Below are positions 8,520 to 21,743 of a stretch of 64,000 bases of DNA, piece by piece. Under the pieces are notes generated by a model, which saw only the letters and a program-made list of their open reading frames with translations, ran no database searches and was not told the origin of the DNA. Origin of the DNA: Polyangiaceae bacterium (GTDB lineage Bacteria > Myxococcota_A > Polyangia > Polyangiales > Polyangiaceae); the NCBI GenBank assembly GCA_019637295.1, contig JAHBVX010000001.1, positions 347,501 to 411,500 on the forward strand, given 5' to 3'. The translations under genes were made by a program, and so were the position numbers. Position 1 is the first letter of the stretch. Each line of letters opens with the position of its first letter.

Positions 8520-10727
8520 TCAAGGGACCTTGACGTTCGCCGGTAGGGTCAGGTCCAAGGTGCGCCCCTTGGCCAGCAAGTCCCGGGCGATCGCCACCTC
8601 GACCAGTTCGATGGCCTCGCTCTTGGCGATTTTCTCCAGGGCCGCGCTGCCCGCCGGCTGGTTGCGTTTCTGCATCGCCAGGTAGAACTCGCCTTCGGTC
8701 TTCTGCACCCGGGTCTTGGCGGCCCGCACCAGTTGCTCGTCCGTCAGCTTACCCCGACCCCAGGCGGCCAGTCGGGACGCCCAGCCCGACTCGTCGTCGA
8801 TGGACGCGAGTGCCTCTTCGACGGTGCCGTCGCTGGCCACCTTCCGCTCGAGCTCGACGAGGCGAAGCCATAGCGCGACGTAGACCAGGTCGTCCGCCGC
8901 CAGGCCGGCTTCGACGGCCTGACGAACTGCGGCGCGAGCCAAGGCGAGGTCCCCGAACAGGAGTGCCCGGCGCGAGGCGTCGATGATGGTGGCGGTGAGC
9001 TGGCGCAGATCCGTCCGGGATGCTTCGTACGCGCGCTCGGTGGCGCGCCGGGCCGCCTGCAGGGCGCCGAAGTGCTCCAACGTCCGAGCGAGCAGGCGCT
9101 CTGCGCGCGCTTGATTCGGAGCACTGCGTGAGGTCTCCCGGGCATCGAGCGCGCCGCGGAGAGCCAGAGTCAGCTCGGCCTGAGCTCGCGTAGCGTCGCC
9201 CCGGTCTCGGTAGATCTCGAACTTGGTGACAGCAGCTTCAGCCTCGGAGATCGGTTCTCCGGACTTCTTGGCGAGGGCGGCCATCTCGTCCAAGGTGGAG
9301 AGAGCGCGCTCCGCGTTGCCGCGCTGGCGCTCGATGGCCGCGAGCATGCCGTACGCCTCGAGCGTCGGCTCCGCGCGCACCGCCGACTGCACGTGGGGCA
9401 GGGCACGCGCGAGTTCTCCCGCCCGCGTCTCCAGCGCGCCCATCACGTAGTACAGCCGCCCCGCTCCGGGGCGCAGCTTGCCGGCAAATGCAGGCGACTG
9501 TGCCACCTCGATCAGGCGCTTGGAGGCGGTGAAGGTGCGCCGCGCCGCGGCCAAGTCCCCCAGTTCGTCCTCGCTGACGATGGCGCGCAGCACCAAGTTG
9601 AGCGACCAGGCTAGCTCTTGCGCCGACGGACGGTCGCCCAGCGCTGGCACCAGAACCAAAGGCGCCACCTCAGCCATGCCCATGTCGACCAGCTGCGCGG
9701 CGAGCGGCGCCGCACCTCGCATGGACCGTGGCTCGCTGCGAAACAGCTCCAGCGAGACGCCCCACGCGGCAGCGCTCCCCACTTGCTGATCCATGTTGGC
9801 TTCGGGCCGGTCCGACTGTCCCGTGACCTCGAACAACTGGTACAAATCACCCCAAGCCGACGGATCGTCGTCATTCGCCGCCCGCTCGAGCCGTTCCGTC
9901 AGACCCGGGGGGATGATGCGCAGCAAGTCGCCTTCGCGCAGCGCCTCGAGCGCGCCGCGAGCGTCTCCGTGTCGCAGGTAGAGCGCGACCAGTGTCGCGC
10001 CCCCGGCCCGGACCGCGCGGTAGGCTTCCACCGCCTCTTCGCGTTCTGCGTTGCTCCGTATGGGCGTCTCGGCTGCGCTGAAATCGAGCCCGCGCGATAT
10101 CCAGTCGAGGGTTGCACGCTTGGCTTGGGTGAGCGTCTCTGAAGAGGGCTCGATCAGGGAGCGGTTCGCGGCGCGACGCTGTTTGTCGCCCACGTTACGC
10201 ATGGGGCCTGCGCTCGGGGACGGGCCCGAGAACCGTGACAGCGCCGCCAGGTGAGCGTCGACGTCGTCGCGGTCCTTGCCGGCAGGCAAGACGGAGCGCA
10301 AGAGCGTGTAGAACGCCAGTGCGCGTCCTTCGTCACCGACGCGGGCGACCTCGCTGGCGCCCTCTTGGAGTGGGACGGCGGCGCCCTCGAACATCTTCGT
10401 TCGCAGCTCCCCGGCGCGCACCAGATAGACCGCGCCGACCAGCGCGGACAGCCCGGCGCCGCGATTGTTGGCGAAGCGGCGCTTGGAGCGCTCGAGTTGA
10501 TGCCGCACCACCCCCGCCAGCAGATTCAGGCGCTTCTCGTCGGTCTCTCCGGAGAGCAAGATGTTGTAGGTGGCCTCTCCGAAATCCGCGTCGCCCACGG
10601 GATCGGGCTTGACCGGACCGTCGCGGTGCTCAGCCGTGGTGGCTGGCCGACCGTGAGTGGAAGGGCCGCAGGCCGTAGCGGGCACGGCGACTCCGAGGAC
10701 GAAAACGAAGCCCAGGACGAAACGCAT
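8520..10727 (-). CDS. Large TPR-rich lipoprotein
   Basis: 735 aa from ATG 10727, which opens a clean lipoprotein signal (MRFVLGFVFVLG, lipobox PATAC). A TAGACT hexamer ends 7 nt upstream. The body is almost entirely alpha-helical with degenerate TPR-like helix pairs rich in Ala, Leu, Arg and Glu (for example GALETRAGELARALPHVQSA and AIERQRGNAERALSTL). No catalytic motif is visible. Probably a periplasmic or outer-membrane-anchored scaffold. It diverges from the giant kinase gene at 10868, whose C-terminus is also TPR-rich, but a functional link is only inference. Confidence 0.8.
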   Translation of the reverse strand: MRFVLGFVFVLGVAVPATACGPSTHGRPATTAEHRDGPVKPDPVGDADFGEATYNILLSGETDEKRLNLLAGVVRHQLERSKRRFANNRGAGLSALVGAVYLVRAGELRTKMFEGAAVPLQEGASEVARVGDEGRALAFYTLLRSVLPAGKDRDDVDAHLAALSRFSGPSPSAGPMRNVGDKQRRAANRSLIEPSSETLTQAKRATLDWISRGLDFSAAETPIRSNAEREEAVEAYRAVRAGGATLVALYLRHGDARGALEALREGDLLRIIPPGLTERLERAANDDDPSAWGDLYQLFEVTGQSDRPEANMDQQVGSAAAWGVSLELFRSEPRSMRGAAPLAAQLVDMGMAEVAPLVLVPALGDRPSAQELAWSLNLVLRAIVSEDELGDLAAARRTFTASKRLIEVAQSPAFAGKLRPGAGRLYYVMGALETRAGELARALPHVQSAVRAEPTLEAYGMLAAIERQRGNAERALSTLDEMAALAKKSGEPISEAEAAVTKFEIYRDRGDATRAQAELTLALRGALDARETSRSAPNQARAERLLARTLEHFGALQAARRATERAYEASRTDLRQLTATIIDASRRALLFGDLALARAAVRQAVEAGLAADDLVYVALWLRLVELERKVASDGTVEEALASIDDESGWASRLAAWGRGKLTDEQLVRAAKTRVQKTEGEFYLAMQKRNQPAGSAALEKIAKSEAIELVEVAIARDLLAKGRTLDLTLPANVKVP

Positions 10728-10734
10728 CGGCTCG

Positions 10735-10740
10735 AGTCTA
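10735..10740 (-). promoter_or_regulatory. -10-like hexamer of the TPR lipoprotein gene
   Basis: TAGACT on the minus strand ends 7 nt before the ATG at 10727, leaving room for at most a few untranslated bases. The divergent kinase gene has TAGGAT at 10850-10855, 12 nt before its ATG at 10868, so the 140-bp gap holds both promoters. Confidence 0.5.
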
Positions 10741-10867
10741 CTCGGGTCGGGTGGGCCTCGCACGACCGGGGTGGCCCAGGGCCGACCGGAATTCTCCAAA
10801 AAGATCCCAGGGGTGGCCACAGGCCGAGGGTCTTTTGCTCCAAAGACGGTAGGATTCGCCCTGGTCG

Positions 10868-13800
10868 ATGTCCGACGAGCTTTCGCGACCGGTGCCCGAG
10901 CGGCTTGCCGACTTCGAGATCATCCGCCGCCTCGGCGCCGGCGGTATGGCGGAAGTGTTCCTGGCCAAGAAGCGCGGGGCGGAAGGCACCCACAAGCTGC
11001 TCGTGCTCAAGCGCGTGCTGCCGGCCTACGTCTCGTCACGACGCTTCCGCGCGATGTTCGCCGAGGAAGCACAGCTCGCGACTCGGCTCAACCACCCCAA
11101 CATCGTCCAAGTCTACGACTTCCAGGACTACGGGGACGAGGGGCAGTTGCTCAGCATGGAGTATGTGGAGGGGCCGGACCTGCGCAAGATCATGCGCGCT
11201 TCGGCGCAGGCTCGTACGCGGGTGCCGCCCTGGGTGGCGGCCCACCTCATCGCGGAGGTCGCCAAGGGGCTCCACTACGCGCATGAGCGTCGTGACGAGC
11301 GCGGGGCGCCCATCGACATCGTGCACCGCGACGTCAGCCCGCAGAACATCCTGTTGTCCTTCGAAGGTGCCGTGAAGATCGCGGACTTCGGGATCGCGTC
11401 AGCGAACCTGTTTCGTGAGGAGCCTGGCGTGCTCAAGGGCAAGACGGCGTACATGTCGCCCGAGCAGGCGCGTGCGGAGAAGGTCGACCGTCGCTCCGAT
11501 CTGTACTCTCTGGGGGTCGTCTTCCACGAGCTACTCACGGGCCGGCCGCTCCACGGCGCCGCTGATGGACAGGAGCTGTTGGACGCCGTTCGTAGCGGGA
11601 ACGTCGAGCCGCCGAGCACCTTCGCCCGCGAAGTGCCGGCGGAGCTCGAGGCCATCGTGATGAAGGCGCTGGCCAAGACGCCGCAAGAGCGCTTCCAGAC
11701 CGGGCGGGACCTCGCGGGCGCCGTCTCTCGCGCGCTGTTCACCAAGCAGCAGTTCGTCGACTCCCACACGCTCGAGACCGTGATAGGGCAGCTAGTCAGT
11801 CGCGAGCACACCTCGCCGGGTATCGACGATCTGGGCGGCAGCGCCGCCGAGAGCCAGTATGGGGACGGACAAGACAGTCAGCTCTCCGTGGCTGCCGACG
11901 ACGCCGTCGAACCGCCACGAGCGAGCGACGAGCCGACCGGACCAGGCCGCCCGCTCGACCACCGTTTGCGCGAGCACGCGGGCCGCGAGGTCCGCCACGT
12001 CGCCGTGGTCACGATTCGTCTCCAGGGACTGGAAGAGCTCGCCGAGCAAGCCGGTCGAGCCGTTGCCGAGCGGGAGGACGCGCAGCTCCGCGGCATGCTC
12101 GATCAGATCGCGTACAAGCGAGGGGCGCGCCTGACCTGGGTGACCCAGCAGCCAGCCCAGGTCGACGGCTCAGCGCTGCCCCACACCGTCGCGCGGGCTG
12201 TCGTCGGCTTGATGGACAACCCGGCGCGTGCATCCGCTGACGCGGCGTGGCTCGCCGTCGACGTACACGAGTCGATCGCGGGAGCGTGCGATCACCTGCA
12301 GGTGAAACTGCAGGCGAGCGTGGGCATCGTGCGCGCGATCGCGACCGGTCGTCGAGACAAAGCGGGGCATCTCATCGACCACGCGCTGCAGGCGCCGGCA
12401 GACTACTTGGCGAACCTGCTCGGGGAGCGCGCGCCGGCGGGAAGGACTTGGGTTGCCGGCGGGCTCTATCGTCTCGTGCGACGCGACTTCGTCTGGGAGG
12501 ACGCTCCCACGATCGCCATCGACGACGCGGCGGGGCGACGCATGCCGGGGAACATGCGCATCTACTCGCTGGTACGACCGTTCACGCGGGACGAGCGCCA
12601 ACGAGAGGCCCACTCCGCCAGCCACGAGTTGATCGGTCGCGACGCGGAGCTCGGCGATCTTCAGGCCGCGTTCCACCACGCCATGACCCCGAACGAGGGT
12701 GGTCCGGGCGCGGTCACCGCCCGAGTCGTGTACGGCGAGATGGGTATCGGCAAGTCTGCGCTCGTGGGCACATTCCTGGCGGAGCTGCCGAGCGACGTGC
12801 GGGTTCTGCGAGTGGAGAGCTCGCCGGCCCGCAGTGAGCTGCCCTTCTCCAACGTGGCCGAGTGGGTGCGCCAGCTGACCGGGATTCGGGGTGACGAGCC
12901 GCTGGACTCGGTGCGCCAGGGCATCGCGGAGTGGATGAGTGACTTCGCCGTTGGCGAGAACAGCGACGAGATGATCCTGCGGCTCGCCGAGCTCGTGGTG
13001 GGCCAGGCCGCGCAGGTGGCCGACGAGGGGGACGCGGCGCGGCATCGCAAGCTGGTGGCCACGGGCATTCGCCGCTTCCTGGCCAAGGCTGCGCTCGAGT
13101 CTCCGGTCTTGGTGGTCATCGAGGGGCTGCAGTGGTGCGACAGACCCAGCCTGGAGCTGGTGACCGAGCTCATACGTCGTGGAGACCGCGTCCGGCTCTT
13201 GGCTCTGCTGGTGACGCGCCCGGACGACCGCGTTGCGCCGTTCATCGAGGGCATGGTCCGCATCGAGCTGATGGGGCTCAGCCCGGAGCATCAGCTGCAG
13301 CTCGTCTCCGGGCACATCGGCGCAACTGCAGGTGTTGCCCAGGTGTGCGCGGACTTGATCCCGCGGGCCGCGGGCAATCCGTTCTTCCTGCTCGAGATGG
13401 TGGACGCCCTCTTGGAGCGTGGGGCGCTCGAGCTGCGTGAAGGCGAGGACGGGACGCAGGAGCTCGTGCGCGTCGAGCGGCCCGGGCAGGTCTCGGATGA
13501 GCTGCCCTCGACCCTCGAGCAGCTGATCGCGGATCGACTCTCCGAGCTGCCTGAGGAAGAGCAGCGCATCATGGGCTGGCTCGCCGTGGCGGGTGGCCCG
13601 CTGGCCATCGCCGAGCTCGATCGACTGTGCGACACGTCGACGGAGGATGCCGTGGCGCGACTTTGCGCGCGGGGCCTGTGCGACTCCCGGGAGGACGGCG
13701 TGGACGTGCGGCACCCGCTGGCGCGAGACGTCGCCTATCGGGCGCTCGACAAACTGCGGGCAAGCCGGATGCATCGTGGGCTCGGCGAGCGGCTGCGTGA

Positions 13801-15355
13801 AACCCCGCTGGCGGAAGGCCTGACCGCTGCTCTGGTAGCGCGGCACATGAAGCTCGGAGGCGAGCGGGTCGCCGCCGGCGAGCTGTATCTGCGGGCGGCC
13901 AGGGCAGCGCGTGACAGCTACCAGACGAAGCTCGCCATGCGCTACTACAAGCGCGCCGTCGCCCTGCTGCCGGAGGCGCATCTTGGACGGCTCGATGCGC
14001 ACGAGGCCCTCGAGAACGTGTTCCGCGTGCAAGGGCGCTGGCGCGACCGCCGGAAGCACCTGGCGCTGCTGCGCCGTCTGGCGCGGTTGTCCGGCAAGCC
14101 CCACTGGGTGGCCACCGCGCTGTTGCGTACGGCCCGCTTCGAACTGGACGAGGGGCACCTCGCCCGCGGGCTCGTCTCCGCGCAGCAAGCGGAGCAGGTT
14201 GCCCGGGCGTCCGAGGCCCCTTTGCTCGAAGTGCAGGCCGACGTGCTCATGGCCGAGATGCTCAGGGATCTCGGGGACATGCAAGGCGCGCTGGCGGCGT
14301 GCGATCGGGCGGTGGCTACCTGTCAGAGCGGGGATGTGCCCACGCGCCTGCGTGCGGACGTGCTGCGGACGCGAGGGACGCTGCTGCGTCGCGTGGGGCG
14401 CGTTCACGAGGCCGTAGACGCACACGCCGAGGCCATCGCGCTGTTCAGGCAGGTGGGCGCGCGCCGCATGGAAGCCCGCGCCAAGAACTCGCTGGCGTTC
14501 GCGTTGTTCGTGCTGAATCGGTTCGAGGACGCCATCGCGCTGGCCCTGGACGCCATCCGCATCGACTTGGCCATCGGTGGGCGCTTTCAGATCGCCAAGA
14601 CCCTATCCAACATTGGCCAGTGTTATGCGCGTCTCGGCGACACGGAGCGCGGAGTGGCCTATCTGAAGCGGGCACGCGAGGCCCATGAGCGGTATGGCGA
14701 TCAGGACGCGCGCGCCGATACGCTGCTGTGCACCGCCGAGGTCTTGCTCGAGATGGGTGACGTAGCCGCCGCCGATACCTTCGTCGGTGATGCGGGCGCG
14801 CTGACGGCCGTGACAGGTAGCGCCTACGACTCGGTTCACGAGAAGATCCTGCGCGCGCTCTTGGCGCGCCTGAGCGGGGACTCGAGCACGGCGGTGATGC
14901 ACGCGTTCGATGCGCGGCAGGCCGCCGAAGCACAGGCCTATGTCGCGTTCCATTTCTACGCCATGGCCGTCGAGTCCGTCGCCCGTGTGGACATCGGCGA
15001 GTCGCACACGGGCATTCTGTTGGCGACCACGGCGATGGGCGCGATCGAGACCGTGCAGGGCTCGGAGTATGGCCTCGAGACTCGGGCCTTGTGCTGCGAG
15101 GCGCTGGAGAACGCGGGCTCGCCCCAGGTTGGCGACATGAAGGTGCGCGCCGAGCGCTACGTGCTCGAACTCCTGCGCAGCACGCGAGATCCGGAGCTCC
15201 GGCGGCGTTTCGCGCAGCGCCCCGTCGTCCGTCGCATCGTGTCTGCGTTGCCCGAGGAGCTGCTCGCGCCTCCCGCCGAAGGCAGCTCGGAGCGCCTGTT
15301 CACCAGAGAAGGGGTGCAGTTCGAGCCGGACAAAGGTAGCGTTCCTCCCTCGTGA
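10868..15355 (+). CDS. Ser/Thr kinase fused to cyclase-like, AAA ATPase and TPR regions
   Basis: 1495 aa. Residues ~16-290 form a Hanks-type kinase: Gly loop GAGGMAEV, catalytic HRDVSPQN (H153-R154-D155), DFG at 173-175, SPEQAR. Residues ~370-570 resemble a class III nucleotidyl cyclase by layout (VAVVTIRLQGL, VKLQASVGIVRA, GHLIDHALQAPADYLANLL, TWVAGGLYRLV) but lack the metal-binding Asp pair, so probably a pseudo-cyclase. From ~585 is an AAA_16/STAND-like ATPase with Walker A GEMGIGKS (623-630), ending in helical and TPR repeats to the C-terminus, the layout of MalT-like and myxobacterial signalling ATPases. It overlaps the patatin gene by 4 bp, suggesting coupled translation and a shared role. 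A paralogue lies at 25393. Confidence 0.9.
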   Translation: MSDELSRPVPERLADFEIIRRLGAGGMAEVFLAKKRGAEGTHKLLVLKRVLPAYVSSRRFRAMFAEEAQLATRLNHPNIVQVYDFQDYGDEGQLLSMEYVEGPDLRKIMRASAQARTRVPPWVAAHLIAEVAKGLHYAHERRDERGAPIDIVHRDVSPQNILLSFEGAVKIADFGIASANLFREEPGVLKGKTAYMSPEQARAEKVDRRSDLYSLGVVFHELLTGRPLHGAADGQELLDAVRSGNVEPPSTFAREVPAELEAIVMKALAKTPQERFQTGRDLAGAVSRALFTKQQFVDSHTLETVIGQLVSREHTSPGIDDLGGSAAESQYGDGQDSQLSVAADDAVEPPRASDEPTGPGRPLDHRLREHAGREVRHVAVVTIRLQGLEELAEQAGRAVAEREDAQLRGMLDQIAYKRGARLTWVTQQPAQVDGSALPHTVARAVVGLMDNPARASADAAWLAVDVHESIAGACDHLQVKLQASVGIVRAIATGRRDKAGHLIDHALQAPADYLANLLGERAPAGRTWVAGGLYRLVRRDFVWEDAPTIAIDDAAGRRMPGNMRIYSLVRPFTRDERQREAHSASHELIGRDAELGDLQAAFHHAMTPNEGGPGAVTARVVYGEMGIGKSALVGTFLAELPSDVRVLRVESSPARSELPFSNVAEWVRQLTGIRGDEPLDSVRQGIAEWMSDFAVGENSDEMILRLAELVVGQAAQVADEGDAARHRKLVATGIRRFLAKAALESPVLVVIEGLQWCDRPSLELVTELIRRGDRVRLLALLVTRPDDRVAPFIEGMVRIELMGLSPEHQLQLVSGHIGATAGVAQVCADLIPRAAGNPFFLLEMVDALLERGALELREGEDGTQELVRVERPGQVSDELPSTLEQLIADRLSELPEEEQRIMGWLAVAGGPLAIAELDRLCDTSTEDAVARLCARGLCDSREDGVDVRHPLARDVAYRALDKLRASRMHRGLGERLRETPLAEGLTAALVARHMKLGGERVAAGELYLRAARAARDSYQTKLAMRYYKRAVALLPEAHLGRLDAHEALENVFRVQGRWRDRRKHLALLRRLARLSGKPHWVATALLRTARFELDEGHLARGLVSAQQAEQVARASEAPLLEVQADVLMAEMLRDLGDMQGALAACDRAVATCQSGDVPTRLRADVLRTRGTLLRRVGRVHEAVDAHAEAIALFRQVGARRMEARAKNSLAFALFVLNRFEDAIALALDAIRIDLAIGGRFQIAKTLSNIGQCYARLGDTERGVAYLKRAREAHERYGDQDARADTLLCTAEVLLEMGDVAAADTFVGDAGALTAVTGSAYDSVHEKILRALLARLSGDSSTAVMHAFDARQAAEAQAYVAFHFYAMAVESVARVDIGESHTGILLATTAMGAIETVQGSEYGLETRALCCEALENAGSPQVGDMKVRAERYVLELLRSTRDPELRRRFAQRPVVRRIVSALPEELLAPPAEGSSERLFTREGVQFEPDKGSVPPS

Positions 15356-16611
15356 GTTCGACTCGGCCTCGTCGTTCCCTTGCCGTCATCCTGTCGGGTG
15401 GTGGTGCCCGAGGAGCCTACGAGGTGGGCGTACTCTGGTATCTGTTCGACGAGCTCACGCGACTTCGCGGCGCTTCGCCGCCGGTGGACGTGTTGTGTGG
15501 CACGAGCGTGGGTGCGATCAACAGCGCTTACCTCGCGGCGCACCTCGCGGACCCGGTACTCGGCATGCGGCGGTTGGTGGACGTGTGGGGTGGCCTGTCC
15601 CTCGATACGGTGCTCGGCTTTGGTTGGCGGCAAGCCGTGAGCCTGCATCGAGTGCTGCTCGGTGGCGGCGGTGGGGCCGGCATCTTCGATGTGTCGCCGA
15701 TGGCCGCGCTGGTGCAGCGCGAGATCCCGTGGCGGGCGATCACCCGCACCATGAAGAGCGGCAAGCTCAAGGCGCTGTCCGTCAGCACCACCGAGGTCTC
15801 GACCGGGCGGACGGTGATCTTCATGCAGACGGGGCCGTTCACTGCGCTACCCTCGCGCGCGCCGCCGCGCACGTTGATCCGCGCCGATCGCATCGGACCG
15901 CAGCACGCCCTCGCGTCGGCGGCGATTCCGATGCTGTTCCCCCCGGTGAAGCTGGGCAACCAGCTCTACGTCGATGGCGGAGTACGGCAGAATACACCCA
16001 TCGCGCCGGCGATCCGTCTGGGCGCCACTCACGTGCTGGTGGTGGGCACCTCGCGCCTGGTTCGAGGCGTCACTCACACCAAGCCGGTCGAGGCGCCGAG
16101 CGCGACGTTCCTGCTCGGAAAGATCATGAACGCGCTCTTGCTCGACCACCTGGACACGGACCTTGGCTACGTGAACCTCTTGAACGACATCCTGCAGAAC
16201 GGTCAGGCCGGCTTCGGTGCGGATTTCGTTCCGCGTCTGAACGAAGCGGCGGCCATGCGAGGCGGACATCAGTTTCGTCCCATCCAAACCCTCGTCGTGC
16301 GCCCCACCGAGGGCATCGGGCAGCTCGCGGCGGAGCATCTGCGTCAGGGCAAGCTGCGGGCCGGGCCGGTGGTCACCAAGCGGCTGCTGAAGCTGTTGGA
16401 TGTGGGCATCGCGGACGACGCCGATCTGGCGAGCTACCTGCTGTTCGATGGCGGATTCGCCCGCCGCCTCATCGAGCTCGGCCGCTCGGATGCGCACGCG
16501 CGGCGCAACGAGTTGCTCGACTTCTTGGGCGACGCCGAAGATGACGCCGGAGATCCGTCCGAACCCCCCGCCGATCCCAGCTGGACGTTGCCGCCGCCCG
16601 CGGTGGGGTAG
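15352..16611 (+). CDS. Patatin-like phospholipase
   Basis: 419 aa, GTG start inside the kinase stop (GTGA overlap). Patatins are Ser/Asp-dyad lipid acyl hydrolases. All elements are visible: oxyanion loop GGGARG (16-21), nucleophile elbow GTSVG (Ser52) and the Asp motif DGG (Asp208). The region between has the alpha/beta patatin pattern, and a ~200-residue C-terminal extension follows, rich in charged residues and ending Pro-rich. No signal peptide, so likely cytoplasmic or membrane-associated. Coupling to the kinase/ATPase gene suggests that lipid hydrolysis is an output of that sensor, but this is inference. Confidence 0.9.
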   Translation: MSSTRPRRSLAVILSGGGARGAYEVGVLWYLFDELTRLRGASPPVDVLCGTSVGAINSAYLAAHLADPVLGMRRLVDVWGGLSLDTVLGFGWRQAVSLHRVLLGGGGGAGIFDVSPMAALVQREIPWRAITRTMKSGKLKALSVSTTEVSTGRTVIFMQTGPFTALPSRAPPRTLIRADRIGPQHALASAAIPMLFPPVKLGNQLYVDGGVRQNTPIAPAIRLGATHVLVVGTSRLVRGVTHTKPVEAPSATFLLGKIMNALLLDHLDTDLGYVNLLNDILQNGQAGFGADFVPRLNEAAAMRGGHQFRPIQTLVVRPTEGIGQLAAEHLRQGKLRAGPVVTKRLLKLLDVGIADDADLASYLLFDGGFARRLIELGRSDAHARRNELLDFLGDAEDDAGDPSEPPADPSWTLPPPAVG

Positions 16612-16730
16612 CGCCCGTCCGTGACTCGACTTGGGTAGTCCTGGCACGCTCAGGGCACGAGCAGCAGAAGGACGCCGCAGCATCCCGGATGGCTCCAGAT
16701 TCGCCAGAGGTAGACGAGGGCGAACCTCGG

Positions 16731-17333
16731 CTAGCCGTAGACCCGACCATAGGCGGGGCGGGCGCGCAGCCGAGCCATGTATGCCTTCGAGTTGTCGGCG
16801 GTGTCGAGCGCACCTGCCTGGTCGGCCAGGTTCAGAGCGTAGCCCACCGCCACGTCCGCCGCTGTGAAAGCGTCCCCGCACAAGTAGCTGCTCCCCTGGA
16901 GCGCGCGCTCGAGCAGCGAGATCGCCGTGGCCAGCGTTGGAGCGTGCTTCTCGACGACGTCGTTGCTGCGGCGCTCCACCGGGAGCAGCACCTTGTGGAA
17001 GTAGGTCTGTACGGCGGCGTCGTCCAAGGTCGACGCGGCATACACGATGAACTGGTAGTAGAGGCCACGTTCGCGGGAGCCGACCGCCGGTGCGAGCTTC
17101 TGCTCGGGGTACTTGTCAGCCAGGTGCAACACGGCCGCGCAGGACTCGATGAAGCGCAGGTCTCCATCCTCGAACACCGGGACGCGGCCGTGGGGATGAA
17201 GCTCGAGGTGCGCGGGCTGCTTGTGGGCACCCTTCGTGACCTCGACGTGCTCGTACTCGTAGGGAGCGCCGAGCTCCTCGAGCATCCAGCGGATTCGGAA
17301 CGTGCGGGTACCTGGGAAGCCGTAAAGGCGCAT
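16731..17333 (-). CDS. Glutathione S-transferase family protein
   Basis: 200 aa, ATG start preceded by a GGAGAGG ribosome-binding site. The N-terminal thioredoxin-like half (MRLYGFPGTRTFRIRWMLEELG, then HPHGRVPVFEDGDLRFIES) contains the cis-Pro and the Glu-Ser glutathione-binding pair; the C-terminal half is the all-helical GST domain with TAADVAVGYAL. Cytoplasmic; conjugates or isomerises electrophiles with glutathione. The N-terminal catalytic Ser/Cys is not obvious (GTRTFR), so specificity is open. The 119 bp between it and the patatin gene show nothing I can support. Confidence 0.9.
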   Translation of the reverse strand: MRLYGFPGTRTFRIRWMLEELGAPYEYEHVEVTKGAHKQPAHLELHPHGRVPVFEDGDLRFIESCAAVLHLADKYPEQKLAPAVGSRERGLYYQFIVYAASTLDDAAVQTYFHKVLLPVERRSNDVVEKHAPTLATAISLLERALQGSSYLCGDAFTAADVAVGYALNLADQAGALDTADNSKAYMARLRARPAYGRVYG

Positions 17334-17408
17334 GAACCTCTCCTCTTCGGGCGCAGGGTGGCAGGAGGCCGGCGGGTGCCAGTGGGCAGCTCGGGCGTAG
17401 CTCCGCGG

Positions 17409-17437
17409 TTGCCGCGTGGCAACCCCAGACCTACGCT
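17409..17437 (+). promoter_or_regulatory. Sigma-70-like promoter, near-leaderless
   Basis: TTGCCG (17409-17414), 17-nt spacer, TACGCT (17432-17437), then 6 nt to the ATG at 17444. Transcription would start at or next to the start codon. Confidence 0.5.
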
Positions 17438-17443
17438 CCCGCG

Positions 17444-17752
17444 ATGAGCAAGCGACTGGTCATGCTCGAGGGTCTGGTGGAGTCCGGGAAGGCGGACTCC
17501 TTCGCGCGCTACGCGCTCGCGCTCGAGTACAAATCCGCTGAGCGTCCGGACGATGCCAAGGCAGCCTTCCGCGCCCTGCGCGAGGTCGACCCCGGCTATC
17601 TGCCCATGTACCTGATGGCGGGGCAGCTGGCCTACGACACGGACGATCTCGCGTTGGCTCGCGACTGGCTCGAGGCCGGTCTCGCGCTGGCCGTCGAACG
17701 CCAAGAGAGCAAGGCGCGCGCCGAGATCGAGGCGCTCTTGGCGATGCTCTGA
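17444..17752 (+). CDS. Small TPR protein
   Basis: 102 aa, cytoplasmic (no signal peptide). It consists of about two and a half TPR-type helix pairs (ADSFARYALALEYKSAERPDDAKAAFRALREVDPGYLP, then the MAGQLAYDTDDLALARDWLEAGL segment). Very small stand-alone TPR proteins of this form are common in myxobacteria and probably serve as binding adaptors. It ends 6 nt before the convergent uvrD stop; a 5-bp hairpin (17749-17762) contains both stops. Partner unknown. Confidence 0.8.
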   Translation: MSKRLVMLEGLVESGKADSFARYALALEYKSAERPDDAKAAFRALREVDPGYLPMYLMAGQLAYDTDDLALARDWLEAGLALAVERQESKARAEIEALLAML

Positions 17753-17758
17753 CGTGGG

Positions 17759-19981
<2,223 letters not shown>

Positions 19982-19985
19982 GAGC

Positions 19986-21741
<1,756 letters not shown>

Positions 21742-21743
<2 letters not shown>

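Noticed and set aside
12170-14425. 751-codon open frame on the minus strand inside the giant kinase gene
   Set aside because: GC-rich third positions keep antisense frames open; the plus strand carries unmistakable kinase and AAA motifs, and the antisense product has Arg/His-rich, domain-free composition. Similar long shadows at 3069-5231 (-), 26310-28430 (+), 58963-60951 (-), 29452-31314 (+) and 62369-63937 (-) were rejected for the same reason.
16644-16660. TGGCAC-like sigma-54 element in the patatin-GST gap
   Set aside because: The -12 half is poor apart from the GC, and no plus-strand gene follows; the next gene is on the minus strand.
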